Source of the DNA: Acidimicrobiia bacterium
Lineage (GTDB): Bacteria; Actinomycetota; Acidimicrobiia; Acidimicrobiales; Acidimicrobilacustridaceae
DNA length: 20,504 nucleotides
Assembly (NCBI GenBank): GCA_018882825.1
Contig: VERC01000007.1
Span: 1-20,504 of the forward strand
Direction: 5' to 3'
A program made the position numbers and the translations under genes. Each line of letters opens with the position of its first letter. Within the stretch, counting starts at the first letter, position 1. Shown piece after piece: positions 8,519 to 15,533 of the stretch. Below the pieces are notes generated by a model. That model did not search any database and had not been told where the DNA came from. It saw only the letters and a program-made list of their open reading frames with translations.

Positions 8519-9783
8519 CCGATTCGGGCGAACTGGCCCGCCTGGTGGCGGTGGGGCGGGCCCGACCGGCGCGCGTGGTGACCGCCGATGAGGCCGTCGC
8601 CGCCATCGACGGCGACCCGACGCCGGAGGCCATCGACGAACTGCGAGCACGACTGGCGGCCGAGGGCATCGGCCTCGACGAGAGCACCGTCGAACCGGCC
8701 GACGACACTCGTGACGAGACCGAGATCGCCGTGATCGTGCGCGATCCGCTCACCGACGACATGGACGACGCCGACGATCTCGTCGTGCGTCGTTCCGATC
8801 GCCTGCGGCACTCGATGAAGGCCACCGTGCGCATGAACCTGAGTTCGGGAACGGCCGACCCGGTGAAGATGTACATGCGCGAGATCGGTCGCGTGCCCCT
8901 GCTCACCGCCCAGGAGGAGGTGGCGCTGGCCAAGCAGATCGAACGGGGCAGCGCGGCGGCCGAGCGACTGGCCGAACTGACCGCCGCCGGCGATCTGGGT
9001 TCGTTGGCACCGGGGGAGGCGTCGCGGCTCAAGCGCCTGGTGCGACTCGGTGACGACGCCAAGGTCGATCTCACCCAGGCCAACCTTCGTCTGGTCGTGT
9101 CCATCGCCAAGCGGTACGTGCGCGGCGGCACCATGCAGTTGCTCGACCTGGTGCAGGAGGGGAACCTCGGCCTGATGCGCGCCGTCGAGAAGTTCGACTG
9201 GACGAAGGGCTTCAAGTTCTCGACCTATGCCACGTGGTGGATCCGTCAGGCCATCACCCGGGCCATCGCCGACCAGGAACGCACCATCCGCATCCCGGTG
9301 CACATGATGGAGGCCATCAACAAGCAGACGCGCACCTCCCGCGATCTGGCCCAGGAACTCGAGCGCGAGCCCACCGATGAGGAGCTGGCCGAGCGTCTGG
9401 AGTGGTCGGTGGAGAAGGTGCGCGATCTCAAGCGGATCGCGGTCGATTCGCTGTCGCTCGACTCGCCGTTGCGCGAGGGCGAGGATGCCGTGCTGGCCGA
9501 CGTGATCGAGGACATGAACTCGGAGGCGCCGGTGGACATCGCCGAGCGGCACATGTTGACCAGCGCCATCGAGGAGGCACTCGACGACCTTAACCGGCGC
9601 GAGCGTGACCTGTTGCGCATGCGGTTCGGTCTGGACGACGGCCAACCCCGGACCCTCGAGGAGGTGGGCCGCGAGTTCGGCGTCACGCGGGAGCGCATCC
9701 GCCAGATCGAGACCAAGACACTGGCCAAACTCCGCAATCCCCAGCACAGTCAGAAGCTGCGCGACTACTTCGACCTCGACTGA
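8515..9783 (+). CDS. rpoD: RNA polymerase primary sigma factor (RpoD/SigA)
   Basis: This group 1 sigma-70 factor directs RNA polymerase to housekeeping promoters. The 422-residue product has a short acidic N-terminal part (residues 1-110) and region 1.2 ([21 protein letters not shown], about 115-135). Region 2 (about 185-255) includes [31 protein letters not shown] and [17 protein letters not shown]. Region 3 comes next, and region 4.2 carries the helix-turn-helix [20 protein letters not shown] (about 380-399). The GTG at 8515 overlaps the dnaG TGA (GTGA). The frame is open 10 codons further up, but only inside dnaG. This is presumably the factor that reads the TAnnnT promoters described here. 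Confidence 0.97.
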   Translation: MTDSGELARLVAVGRARPARVVTADEAVAAIDGDPTPEAIDELRARLAAEGIGLDESTVEPADDTRDETEIAVIVRDPLTDDMDDADDLVVRRSDRLRHSMKATVRMNLSSGTADPVKMYMREIGRVPLLTAQEEVALAKQIERGSAAAERLAELTAAGDLGSLAPGEASRLKRLVRLGDDAKVDLTQANLRLVVSIAKRYVRGGTMQLLDLVQEGNLGLMRAVEKFDWTKGFKFSTYATWWIRQAITRAIADQERTIRIPVHMMEAINKQTRTSRDLAQELEREPTDEELAERLEWSVEKVRDLKRIAVDSLSLDSPLREGEDAVLADVIEDMNSEAPVDIAERHMLTSAIEEALDDLNRRERDLLRMRFGLDDGQPRTLEEVGREFGVTRERIRQIETKTLAKLRNPQHSQKLRDYFDLD

Positions 9784-9962
9784 TGCGCGTCGGTGTGGTG
9801 GTGGTCGCAGTGCTGCTGGTCGGGCTCGTGGCGTTCGTGGTGGCGGCTCGTCGGCGGCGACCCGAGACGGTGTGGAACCCGGGACTCGAGTTCGATCCCG
9901 ACTTCGATCTGACCCCCGAGGAGATCGAGGCCGATCGTCGGGGCGAGTCCCCCTCGGCCTGA
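9783..9962 (+). CDS. Small single-span membrane protein downstream of rpoD
   Basis: This 59-residue reading frame starts at an ATG whose A is the last base of the rpoD stop (TGATG) and ends at TGA 9960-9962. The product begins [20 protein letters not shown], a hydrophobic stretch long enough for one membrane span, then a basic patch ARRRRP. That arrangement predicts the tail in the cytoplasm. The acidic tail reads LEFDPDFDLTPEEIEADRRG, then a short end. I recognise no family. The coupling to rpoD, the clean segment-charge-tail order and the high-G+C codon use support a real gene. It could be a lineage-specific small protein of the primase-sigma operon. Its function is unknown. Confidence 0.7.
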   Translation: MRVGVVVVAVLLVGLVAFVVAARRRRPETVWNPGLEFDPDFDLTPEEIEADRRGESPSA

Positions 9963-9984
9963 CGGGGCCCTTGGCGGCCGCTGC

Positions 9985-9990
9985 TACTGT
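9985..9990 (+). promoter_or_regulatory. Putative extended -10 element of tRNA-Asn
   Basis: TACTGT preceded by TGC, in the same GCTGCTAC setting as the dnaG and CoA-transferase promoters. It lies 11 nt before the mature tRNA 5' end, so a leader of about 5 nt would be trimmed by RNase P. Confidence 0.45.
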
Positions 9991-10001
9991 CGGACGTCCA
10001 T

Positions 10002-10077
10002 TCCGGGGTAGCTCAGCTGGCAGAGCATCTGACTGTTAATCAGAGGGTCGTGGGTTCGAGCCCCACCCCCGGAGCCA
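10002..10077 (+). tRNA. tRNA-Asn (anticodon GTT)
   Basis: The full cloverleaf can be folded by eye. The acceptor TCCGGGG pairs with CCCCGGA, the D arm is GCTC/GAGC, and the anticodon stem TCTGA/TCAGA holds the loop CTGTTAA (anticodon GTT). The T arm is GTGGG-TTCGAGC-CCCAC. The discriminator is G and CCA is encoded (10075-10077). The stop codon of the minus-strand phosphohydrolase falls in the anticodon-arm region on the opposite strand. Confidence 0.97.
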
Positions 10078-11728
10078 TCGCCCGGCCGTTCTCCACGAGC
10101 CGGGGGAGCAGTGTCCTCCCCGACATGGTCTCGGGCGGAGTGGCGTCCAGCAGGTCGAGCAGGGTCGGGGCGACGTCGAAGGCCGAGGCGATCCCGGCGT
10201 CACCCACTCGGACGCCGTCGCCGACGAGCACCAGGCTTCCGTGGCGACCGGTGTGACCACCGGTGCGGCGAAAGGGCACCGGGCCGATCACCCCGAGATC
10301 GGGGTGGGCCAGAGCGTTGGCCGACCCGTTCCAGACCACGGTGAGATCACAGCCCGACGAGCCGAGGGCGAGCGGATCGTCGCCGGCGGTCCACTCGATG
10401 TCGCCGACGCTCGGTCGCCCCGTGTGCGGATCGATGCACCGGCGCAGGAGCGACTCGAGTCGGCGACACACCTCAGCGTGATCGGTCGGGTCGACGATGC
10501 CTCGGGCCTCCCGGCCGCGGAGGTTGAGGCGGATGCGGCCGTCATAGAACGAGGGGAGCGCGAATGCAGGCATCGCGGGCCAGCGCGGGATGTACCACGC
10601 TGCGGGCTGCCAGCCCACGCTGGCATAACCCGGCCGCTGGCGGGCGTGTGTGGCGTTCCGGGCGCGCAGTCGGTGGGCAGCTTCGATGCAGGGCCGGGGA
10701 AGGTGTCCGGCGACTCCGCGCAGCGACCGGATGAGACGAGACATCGTCCGGTTCGGGTTCTCCTCGAACCAGTCGGGATCCCAGAGGATCTCGCCCGCCG
10801 ACGGAACCGGGATGCACGACGGATCTTCGGTCCACGCTGCCGGCAGGTTCAACGCCCGTCTGCCGGACGACCATCGACACAGCAGTTCGGGCAGCAGCAT
10901 CATGCTCTGCACGTCGGACTGATTGGCGCCCATGCCACCCATGCTGAAGGCGACCACGACGTCGGGAGCCAGATGTCGCACGAGGTCGTCGACCAACCGG
11001 TCGACGGCGACGTACACGGCGCGCAGTGCCTCTGCGGCCGCAGGGGCGGAAGGGTGGGAGCGGAGTGGGTGCTCGGGGTCGACGCCGTGCCACAGCCCCT
11101 CGACCGCCGAGTGCATCTCACCCACGACGACGACGGCGAGATCCCAGTCGGGTACGCGCTCGGAGAGCAACCAGCAGGCCGCGGCGCGGCGCGTTTCGAC
11201 CCCGGCGACGAGGTTCGCCCCCATCGACGCGCACCCCTCGGGTGAGGTCCATGGCGTCGCGTACGTCCATTCATCGGCCGGATAGCGGCCGAACCGTGCA
11301 GTGAGTTCCTCGACGATGCCGACCGGCTGGCCGACCGGTCCACCGGAGATCCCGGGGTCGTGCGCTCCCCAGTTGACGACGCCGCGCAGACCCGGGGCTC
11401 GGGCCATGTCGGCGTAGGGGACGTCGAACACCACCACGCGCTCGGCCTCGGCAGCGAAGAACGGAGCGAACCGAGCCCCCTCCTGCCACGCCGAGTACCG
11501 CTGGGGATCGAACTCGATCGCGGCGTGGCGACCGGCGGCGTCGGGGTCGAGCCCTGACCACAGGTGCTCCCAGGCCAGCCCGGTGCGCTGGGCCGGACCG
11601 TGCTCGAGCAGCAGGTGGGCACCCCGGTCGCGCATCGAGGCCAGTGTGGGGAGAACTCCTTCGCCCATGAGGCGCGATCCGAACGACGGCTCGTAGCCGT
11701 CGAGCCCGATCGCCAGAACCCTCGTCAC
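10040..11728 (-). CDS. Alkaline-phosphatase-superfamily phosphodiesterase/phosphohydrolase
   Basis: This product of about 562 residues belongs to the type I phosphodiesterase/nucleotide pyrophosphatase branch of the alkaline phosphatase superfamily. The metal-binding N-terminus is VLAIGLDGYEPSF (D10). The nucleophile region near T49 is AQRTGLAWEHLWSG, followed by a DLAVVVVGEMHSAVEGLWHG segment. The C-terminal part has IRLNLRGREARGIV, GGHTGRHGS (H492, H496) and DVAPTLLDLL (D518). Such enzymes hydrolyse phosphate mono- or diesters; the substrate is unknown. GTG 11728 is chosen because GGAG lies 8 nt upstream and the conserved core begins right after it. The frame is open to GTG 11797. The reading frame has no stop until 10040-10042, inside tRNA-Asn, so the last 12 residues (MAPGVGLEPTTL) are read from tRNA antisense. 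Confidence 0.87.
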   Translation of the reverse strand: MTRVLAIGLDGYEPSFGSRLMGEGVLPTLASMRDRGAHLLLEHGPAQRTGLAWEHLWSGLDPDAAGRHAAIEFDPQRYSAWQEGARFAPFFAAEAERVVVFDVPYADMARAPGLRGVVNWGAHDPGISGGPVGQPVGIVEELTARFGRYPADEWTYATPWTSPEGCASMGANLVAGVETRRAAACWLLSERVPDWDLAVVVVGEMHSAVEGLWHGVDPEHPLRSHPSAPAAAEALRAVYVAVDRLVDDLVRHLAPDVVVAFSMGGMGANQSDVQSMMLLPELLCRWSSGRRALNLPAAWTEDPSCIPVPSAGEILWDPDWFEENPNRTMSRLIRSLRGVAGHLPRPCIEAAHRLRARNATHARQRPGYASVGWQPAAWYIPRWPAMPAFALPSFYDGRIRLNLRGREARGIVDPTDHAEVCRRLESLLRRCIDPHTGRPSVGDIEWTAGDDPLALGSSGCDLTVVWNGSANALAHPDLGVIGPVPFRRTGGHTGRHGSLVLVGDGVRVGDAGIASAFDVAPTLLDLLDATPPETMSGRTLLPRLVENGRAMAPGVGLEPTTL

Positions 11729-11803
11729 AGCCTCGACTCCGTTCGCGTCGCTCTCGTCGTTCGTGCGGTCTCGTCCCTCGCCGACGGCGCGCAACACTGG
11801 CCG

Positions 11804-11809
11804 TAGTAT
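11804..11809 (+). promoter_or_regulatory. Putative -10 element of tRNA-CAT, possibly bidirectional
   Basis: TAGTAT lies 7 nt before the mature tRNA 5' end (11817), so the primary transcript would start at or within about 1 nt of it. On the other strand the same bases read GATACT, which could serve the divergent phosphohydrolase gene. Confidence 0.45.
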
Positions 11810-11816
11810 CGCCCAC

Positions 11817-11889
11817 GGGGCGGTAGCTCAGTGGTCAGAGCACGGGACTCATAATCCCTCGGTCGTGGGTTCGATCCCCACCCGCCCCA
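11817..11889 (+). tRNA. tRNA with CAT anticodon (Ile2 with lysidine, or elongator Met)
   Basis: The acceptor GGGGCGG pairs with CCGCCCC. The D arm is GCTC/GAGC, the anticodon arm CGGGA-CTCATAA-TCCCT, and the T arm GTGGG-TTCGATC-CCCAC. The discriminator is A and CCA is not encoded (CGA follows). The 27-43 pair is a C-T mismatch. The short D loop (AGTGGTCA) and the CGGTC variable loop resemble bacterial Ile2 tRNAs more than initiator tRNA, and an initiator is excluded because the acceptor ends pair fully. Met versus Ile2 cannot be settled by eye. Confidence 0.93.
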
Positions 11890-11920
11890 CGAACGCTGGC
11901 GTCGGTCGTGCCGGCCGATG

Positions 11921-11940
11921 CGGTCGGGTGCGGTCGGGTG
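11921..11940. repeat. Short tandem repeat, 10-bp unit
   Basis: CGGTCGGGTG occurs twice in direct succession, followed by a partial third copy (CGGTG). It lies between tRNA-CAT and the 3' end of the convergent membrane-protein gene. It may be only a replication-slippage repeat; no function is evident. Confidence 0.6.
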
Positions 11941-11956
11941 CGGTGATTCGGTCTAT

Positions 11957-13966
11957 CTAGCCGGTCACCGGACGCACCGGGATGATGGAGAACCGGTAGT
12001 CGCCCTGCACGCTCAGACGGGCTGCCCTGAAGTCGAGCAGCGACGCGCAACGTGGGTTGCTCTCGAGCACCAACGAAACGGTGGCCTCCACGATGAAGAA
12101 CTTGGGTGCGGCGGCGGCGCGACGGTCGCAGGCCAGTTCGGTGAACAACGGGTCGAGATCCACATAGATGGGGCTCGATGCCGGGGAGACGGTGCGGATC
12201 CCGGCGACGAGGTCGACGAAACTCGGGGTCGGCAGAATCTGCGCCGCTTCTCCGCTGGCCACCGCGGCGCGCACGTCGGCATTGGCGGGGAGGGCGAGCA
12301 CGTTGTCGAGGCCGTCGAGCATGGCGCCCAGCGGCGTGAACCGGCCGAGATCCTGTTGTTTCGTGAGGGGCTCGAGCATCTTCGACGGTGCCGGCACACG
12401 ACCGAAGAACGACAGCGTGCCGACCAGAGCCACGGCACCGAAGGCGATGGCGATCCACGTCGCGTCACGACCCTTCGCCCGAGCGCTCGACCGCAGTGTG
12501 CGGTAGCCCACGGCCATGAGCGGCAGCATCGTGGCCACGCACATGCCGACCAGGAACGCATAGCCGGCGACCAGTGTGGGTGTGAGCGATCGACCGGTGA
12601 AGTAGGCCAGGGCGAGCAGCGACCACCCGCCGGCCAACGTCATCATCAACCCGGTGCGTCCGAGGACGCTGGCGGCCCGGCGGCGCACCATCAGCCCGAC
12701 ACCGACGGCGAGAGTGGTGACGAACAGTGCGGCGAAGGCCACGTGCAGACCGAACGACGCCATCGGCTCGGCCATGGTTCCGTCGGACCCGAACTTCGTC
12801 TGGAAGGCCAGCCAGTACGACCAGTCGACCGAGTTGCCGGTGAGCGCCCCCAGCAGCGTGTAGCCGACGAACACCGCCAGCGCCGCGCAACCGAGGGTGA
12901 GAGTACGACGGACCACGAGCTCCCACGGACCGGTGGCCAGCAGGACCATCGTGCAGACGGCGGCGGCGGGCAGCCCGAAGTCGGGGTTGTTGAGGGCGGT
13001 GACGCCGAGGAGCAGTCCGAGTCCGATGATGGCCCAGTGGTCGGGCAGTCGCCCCTGCCCCCGGCTCGACACGAACCGGTAGGTGGCGAGGATCGCCACT
13101 ACGGGGAGCACCACGCGTAGGGGCACGGCGGCGAAGTAGGTCGTGGCGCTCCCTGATCCAGTCCCGACGGCGACGCTCGGGATCACGGCAACTGCAGTCA
13201 CCAGCGCGAAGGATCGCCGGGGGAGGACCGACAGCGGAAGGAAGATCACGCAGGTGAAGGCGATCACCTGGAGACCGACGAGGAACAGCACCACCAGCCA
13301 CATCGAGTTCCCCAGGATCGCGATGGGCAGCGCCGGGATGAACCCGAGGAGGTTGGCGTATTGGGGGATGTAGGTGCTGAGCGGGAAGTCGCCGGCAGCG
13401 ACCGAGGCCATCTCGTCGCCGGTGAAGGCGAAGTGGTACGGGTCGCGGATGGTCGCCGGGGTCTGGATGAGCGCCGGAATGACGAAGGCCAGCACCACCG
13501 CGGTCATGAGGATCGGGGAGAGCCGTCCTACCCCGCTCCGCCGGGACCACGCCGCGACCAGAGCGACGGCAACGAGGGCTCCGAGAACGAGATCGGAAGT
13601 GGCGATCCCGGGCCAGAGGCCGGTGGGGTCGACCGTCCACGTCACCGCCAGCACAAGCACCCCGAGACCGAGGACGGCGGCCGCGGTGCGCAGGGGAGAC
13701 ATCGACGGCGAGGACGACGTCCTCGCCGCGGTCACTCGAACCACCATGACGACGAGTGCTGCCGCCAGCGTCCACCAGGCCAGGAGCGTCAACCTGTCGT
13801 TGGTCTCGGCATCGGCCGACGGCCCCAGCGAGGTGCCGACGATCGTGAGCGCGGCCACTCCCAACGTCGCCGCGATCGCGACGGACCCGATCCAGTCCAG
13901 TCCCCCTGTACCTGAGACCGAGCGCTGTGCCCACCATCGGGCCCGCCGCCCGACGTTCGCAGCCAT
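11957..13966 (-). CDS. Polytopic membrane protein, possible GT-C-type glycosyltransferase
   Basis: The 669-residue product has about 15 hydrophobic segments spread over residues 25-540, then a soluble C-terminal tail of about 130 residues. The long loop after the fifth segment holds an acidic pair (D184-E185 in FAFTGDEMASVAAGDFP). A D/E motif in an early outer loop and a soluble C-terminal domain are the layout of GT-C glycosyltransferases, which use polyprenyl-phosphate sugars. No named family is recognised, so an O-antigen-processing or other integral membrane protein remains possible. The ATG at 13966 sits 6 nt after a TAGGGT hexamer. It is divergent from rfbF (113 bp between starts) and its 3' end faces tRNA-CAT. 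A glycan role is inferred from these neighbours. Confidence 0.8.
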   Translation of the reverse strand: MAANVGRRARWWAQRSVSGTGGLDWIGSVAIAATLGVAALTIVGTSLGPSADAETNDRLTLLAWWTLAAALVVMVVRVTAARTSSSPSMSPLRTAAAVLGLGVLVLAVTWTVDPTGLWPGIATSDLVLGALVAVALVAAWSRRSGVGRLSPILMTAVVLAFVIPALIQTPATIRDPYHFAFTGDEMASVAAGDFPLSTYIPQYANLLGFIPALPIAILGNSMWLVVLFLVGLQVIAFTCVIFLPLSVLPRRSFALVTAVAVIPSVAVGTGSGSATTYFAAVPLRVVLPVVAILATYRFVSSRGQGRLPDHWAIIGLGLLLGVTALNNPDFGLPAAAVCTMVLLATGPWELVVRRTLTLGCAALAVFVGYTLLGALTGNSVDWSYWLAFQTKFGSDGTMAEPMASFGLHVAFAALFVTTLAVGVGLMVRRRAASVLGRTGLMMTLAGGWSLLALAYFTGRSLTPTLVAGYAFLVGMCVATMLPLMAVGYRTLRSSARAKGRDATWIAIAFGAVALVGTLSFFGRVPAPSKMLEPLTKQQDLGRFTPLGAMLDGLDNVLALPANADVRAAVASGEAAQILPTPSFVDLVAGIRTVSPASSPIYVDLDPLFTELACDRRAAAAPKFFIVEATVSLVLESNPRCASLLDFRAARLSVQGDYRFSIIPVRPVTG

Positions 13967-13972
13967 GCCCCG

Positions 13973-13978
13973 ACCCTA
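13973..13978 (-). promoter_or_regulatory. Putative -10 element of the membrane-protein gene (leaderless type)
   Basis: TAGGGT on the minus strand (13978 down to 13973), then 6 nt, then ATG 13966. No Shine-Dalgarno sequence could fit if transcription starts at the usual distance. Confidence 0.5.
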
Positions 13979-14066
13979 GACGCGACTTCACCGGCGCAAG
14001 AGCCTCCTGGGGCTCCGCGCCGATGGTGGCGCGGTGGCGACGACCCGATCCGTCGCAGTGACGCAC

Positions 14067-14072
14067 TAGCGT
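14067..14072 (+). promoter_or_regulatory. Putative -10 element of the rfbF operon (leaderless type)
   Basis: TAGCGT, 7 nt, then GTG 14080. The hexamer overlaps the alternative in-frame GTG at 14071, so a transcript from this promoter could not contain that codon. This decides the start. Confidence 0.5.
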
Positions 14073-14079
14073 GTCCGAG

Positions 14080-14847
14080 GTGAAGGTGGTCCTGCTGGCT
14101 GGCGGTCTCGGAACCCGATTGCGCGAGGAGACCGAATACCGACCGAAGCCCATGGTCGAGGTCGGTGGGCGCCCCATCTTGTGGCACATCATGAAGAACT
14201 TCGCCCACTTCGGTCTCAACGAGTTCGTGGTGTGCACCGGCTACAAGGGCGAGGTGATCAAGGAGTACTTCCTGCACTACGAAGCCCGGATGAACGACTT
14301 CACCATCCACCTCGGCCCGCAGTCATTCATCGAGTACCGCGACGATCACGAGGAAGCGAACTGGATCGTGACCGTGGCCGACACCGGGGCCACCACGATG
14401 ACGGGTGGACGGGTGAAGCGGATCGAGCGTCACGTGGACGGGCCGTTCATCGTCACCTACGGCGACGGGCTGGCCGATGTCGACATCGACGCGTTGCTGG
14501 AGTTCCATCGTTCCCACGGTCGCCTGGCCACGGTGACCACCGTGAGGCCACTGTCGCGCTTCGGCGTGATGGACATCGGCCCCGACGGGGTGGTGGAGCA
14601 GTTCCGTGAGAAGCCCCAGGGCGATGGCAACGTGAACGCCGGCTTCTTCGTCTTCGAGCCGCAGGTCTTCGACTACCTCACGCCCGACTGCGTGCTCGAG
14701 GAGGAGCCGCTCGAGCGCCTGGCCGCCGACAAGCAGTTGGTGGCCTATCGGCACGACGGCTTCTGGCAGCCGATGGACACCTATAGGGAGTCGACGATGC
14801 TCAACGAGATGTGGGATCGGGGAGATGCCCCTTGGAAGGTGTGGTGA
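14080..14847 (+). CDS. rfbF: Glucose-1-phosphate cytidylyltransferase
   Basis: RfbF joins CTP and glucose-1-phosphate to CDP-glucose, the entry to CDP-linked deoxy sugars (abequose, tyvelose, ascarylose, yersiniose). The 255-residue product matches the usual length (about 257). It opens MKVVLLAGGLGTRLREETEY, the nucleotidyltransferase signature, followed by RPKPMVEVGGRPILWHIMKN, whose PKPMVE...ILWHIMK form is typical of RfbF rather than RmlA. TYGDGLADVDI (D129, D133) is the metal and sugar-nucleotide site, and GFWQPMDTYRE lies near the end. GTG 14080 is preferred over GTG 14071 on promoter position and family N-terminus. It is first in a tight operon: the next gene overlaps by GTGA. Confidence 0.94.
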   Translation: MKVVLLAGGLGTRLREETEYRPKPMVEVGGRPILWHIMKNFAHFGLNEFVVCTGYKGEVIKEYFLHYEARMNDFTIHLGPQSFIEYRDDHEEANWIVTVADTGATTMTGGRVKRIERHVDGPFIVTYGDGLADVDIDALLEFHRSHGRLATVTTVRPLSRFGVMDIGPDGVVEQFREKPQGDGNVNAGFFVFEPQVFDYLTPDCVLEEEPLERLAADKQLVAYRHDGFWQPMDTYRESTMLNEMWDRGDAPWKVW

Positions 14848-15530
14848 CGACGGCTCTCCCGTCGCCCGTTCCGATCGTGGGAGGGATCGAGTTGCTGGCC
14901 CTCGATCTGGACGGAGTCGTCATCGATTCCCTTCCCGGCATCGCGCGATGTCTCTCGCTCGTCTTCGAGGAGCACGGGCTTCCCGTTCCTGCTGCCGAGA
15001 CGATCCGGTCGATCATCGGCCCACCGTTGGAGATCGGCGTCGCATCGCTGCTGGGGGGCGACGAGCCCGATGCGGACCTGATCTCGGCCCTCGTGGTCGA
15101 CTTCAGACGGCACTACGCCGACATGTCGGCAGACCTCACCGACGTGTTCCCCGGTGTGATCCCGACATTGACGCGGCTCCGGTCGACCGGTTTCCGCTTG
15201 GCGATCGCCACGTCGAAACCATCGGCGTCGACCGAGATCCTCGTGGAGGCGATGGGGCTGGCCGGACTGTTCGATCACATCGAGTGCGCCATGTCGCCCA
15301 GCGACACCAAGACCGAGGTGCTCACCCGTGTGCTGGCCCAAGATGGTGCACATCCTCACGCCTCGGTCATGGTCGGCGATCGTCACCACGACATCAGGGC
15401 GGCCATGGCCGTCGGATCGGTTCCGATCGGCGCTTTGTGGGGCTACGGGTCGAGGGAGGAACTTGTCGATGCCGGTGCGACACACGTCATCGGGGAGATC
15501 GGTGAACTGACCTCTCTCGTGGGTCGGTGA
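14844..15530 (+). CDS. HAD-family hydrolase (subfamily IA, phosphoglycolate-phosphatase-like)
   Basis: The 228-residue haloacid dehalogenase-type phosphatase has motif I LALDLDGVVIDSL (nucleophile D21, acid/base D23), motif II IATSK (T122), a motif III lysine near K155 (SPSDTKTEVL) and motif IV MVGDRHHDIRAA (D178, D182). The helical cap lies between motifs I and II, as in subfamily IA. The usual substrates are small phosphate monoesters; here it probably acts on a sugar phosphate, by context only. GTG 14844 overlaps the rfbF stop (GTGA), with GGAAGG 4 nt upstream. ATG 14811 and GTG 14841 are alternative in-frame starts. Its place between rfbF and an SDR gene suggests a role in sugar-nucleotide metabolism. 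Confidence 0.9.
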   Translation: MTTALPSPVPIVGGIELLALDLDGVVIDSLPGIARCLSLVFEEHGLPVPAAETIRSIIGPPLEIGVASLLGGDEPDADLISALVVDFRRHYADMSADLTDVFPGVIPTLTRLRSTGFRLAIATSKPSASTEILVEAMGLAGLFDHIECAMSPSDTKTEVLTRVLAQDGAHPHASVMVGDRHHDIRAAMAVGSVPIGALWGYGSREELVDAGATHVIGEIGELTSLVGR

Positions 15531-15533
15531 CGA

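Noticed and set aside
6719..8650. Long minus-strand frame (643 codons) opposite dnaG
   Set aside because: Antisense shadow of dnaG extending into rpoD; no motifs, no start signal.
8170..9747. Long minus-strand frame (525 codons) opposite rpoD
   Set aside because: Antisense shadow of the sigma factor and the end of dnaG; product composition is typical of mirrored codons.
11918..13120. Plus-strand frame (400 codons) opposite the membrane-protein gene
   Set aside because: Product is dominated by Gly, Arg, His and Glu repeats, as expected for the complement of hydrophobic codons.
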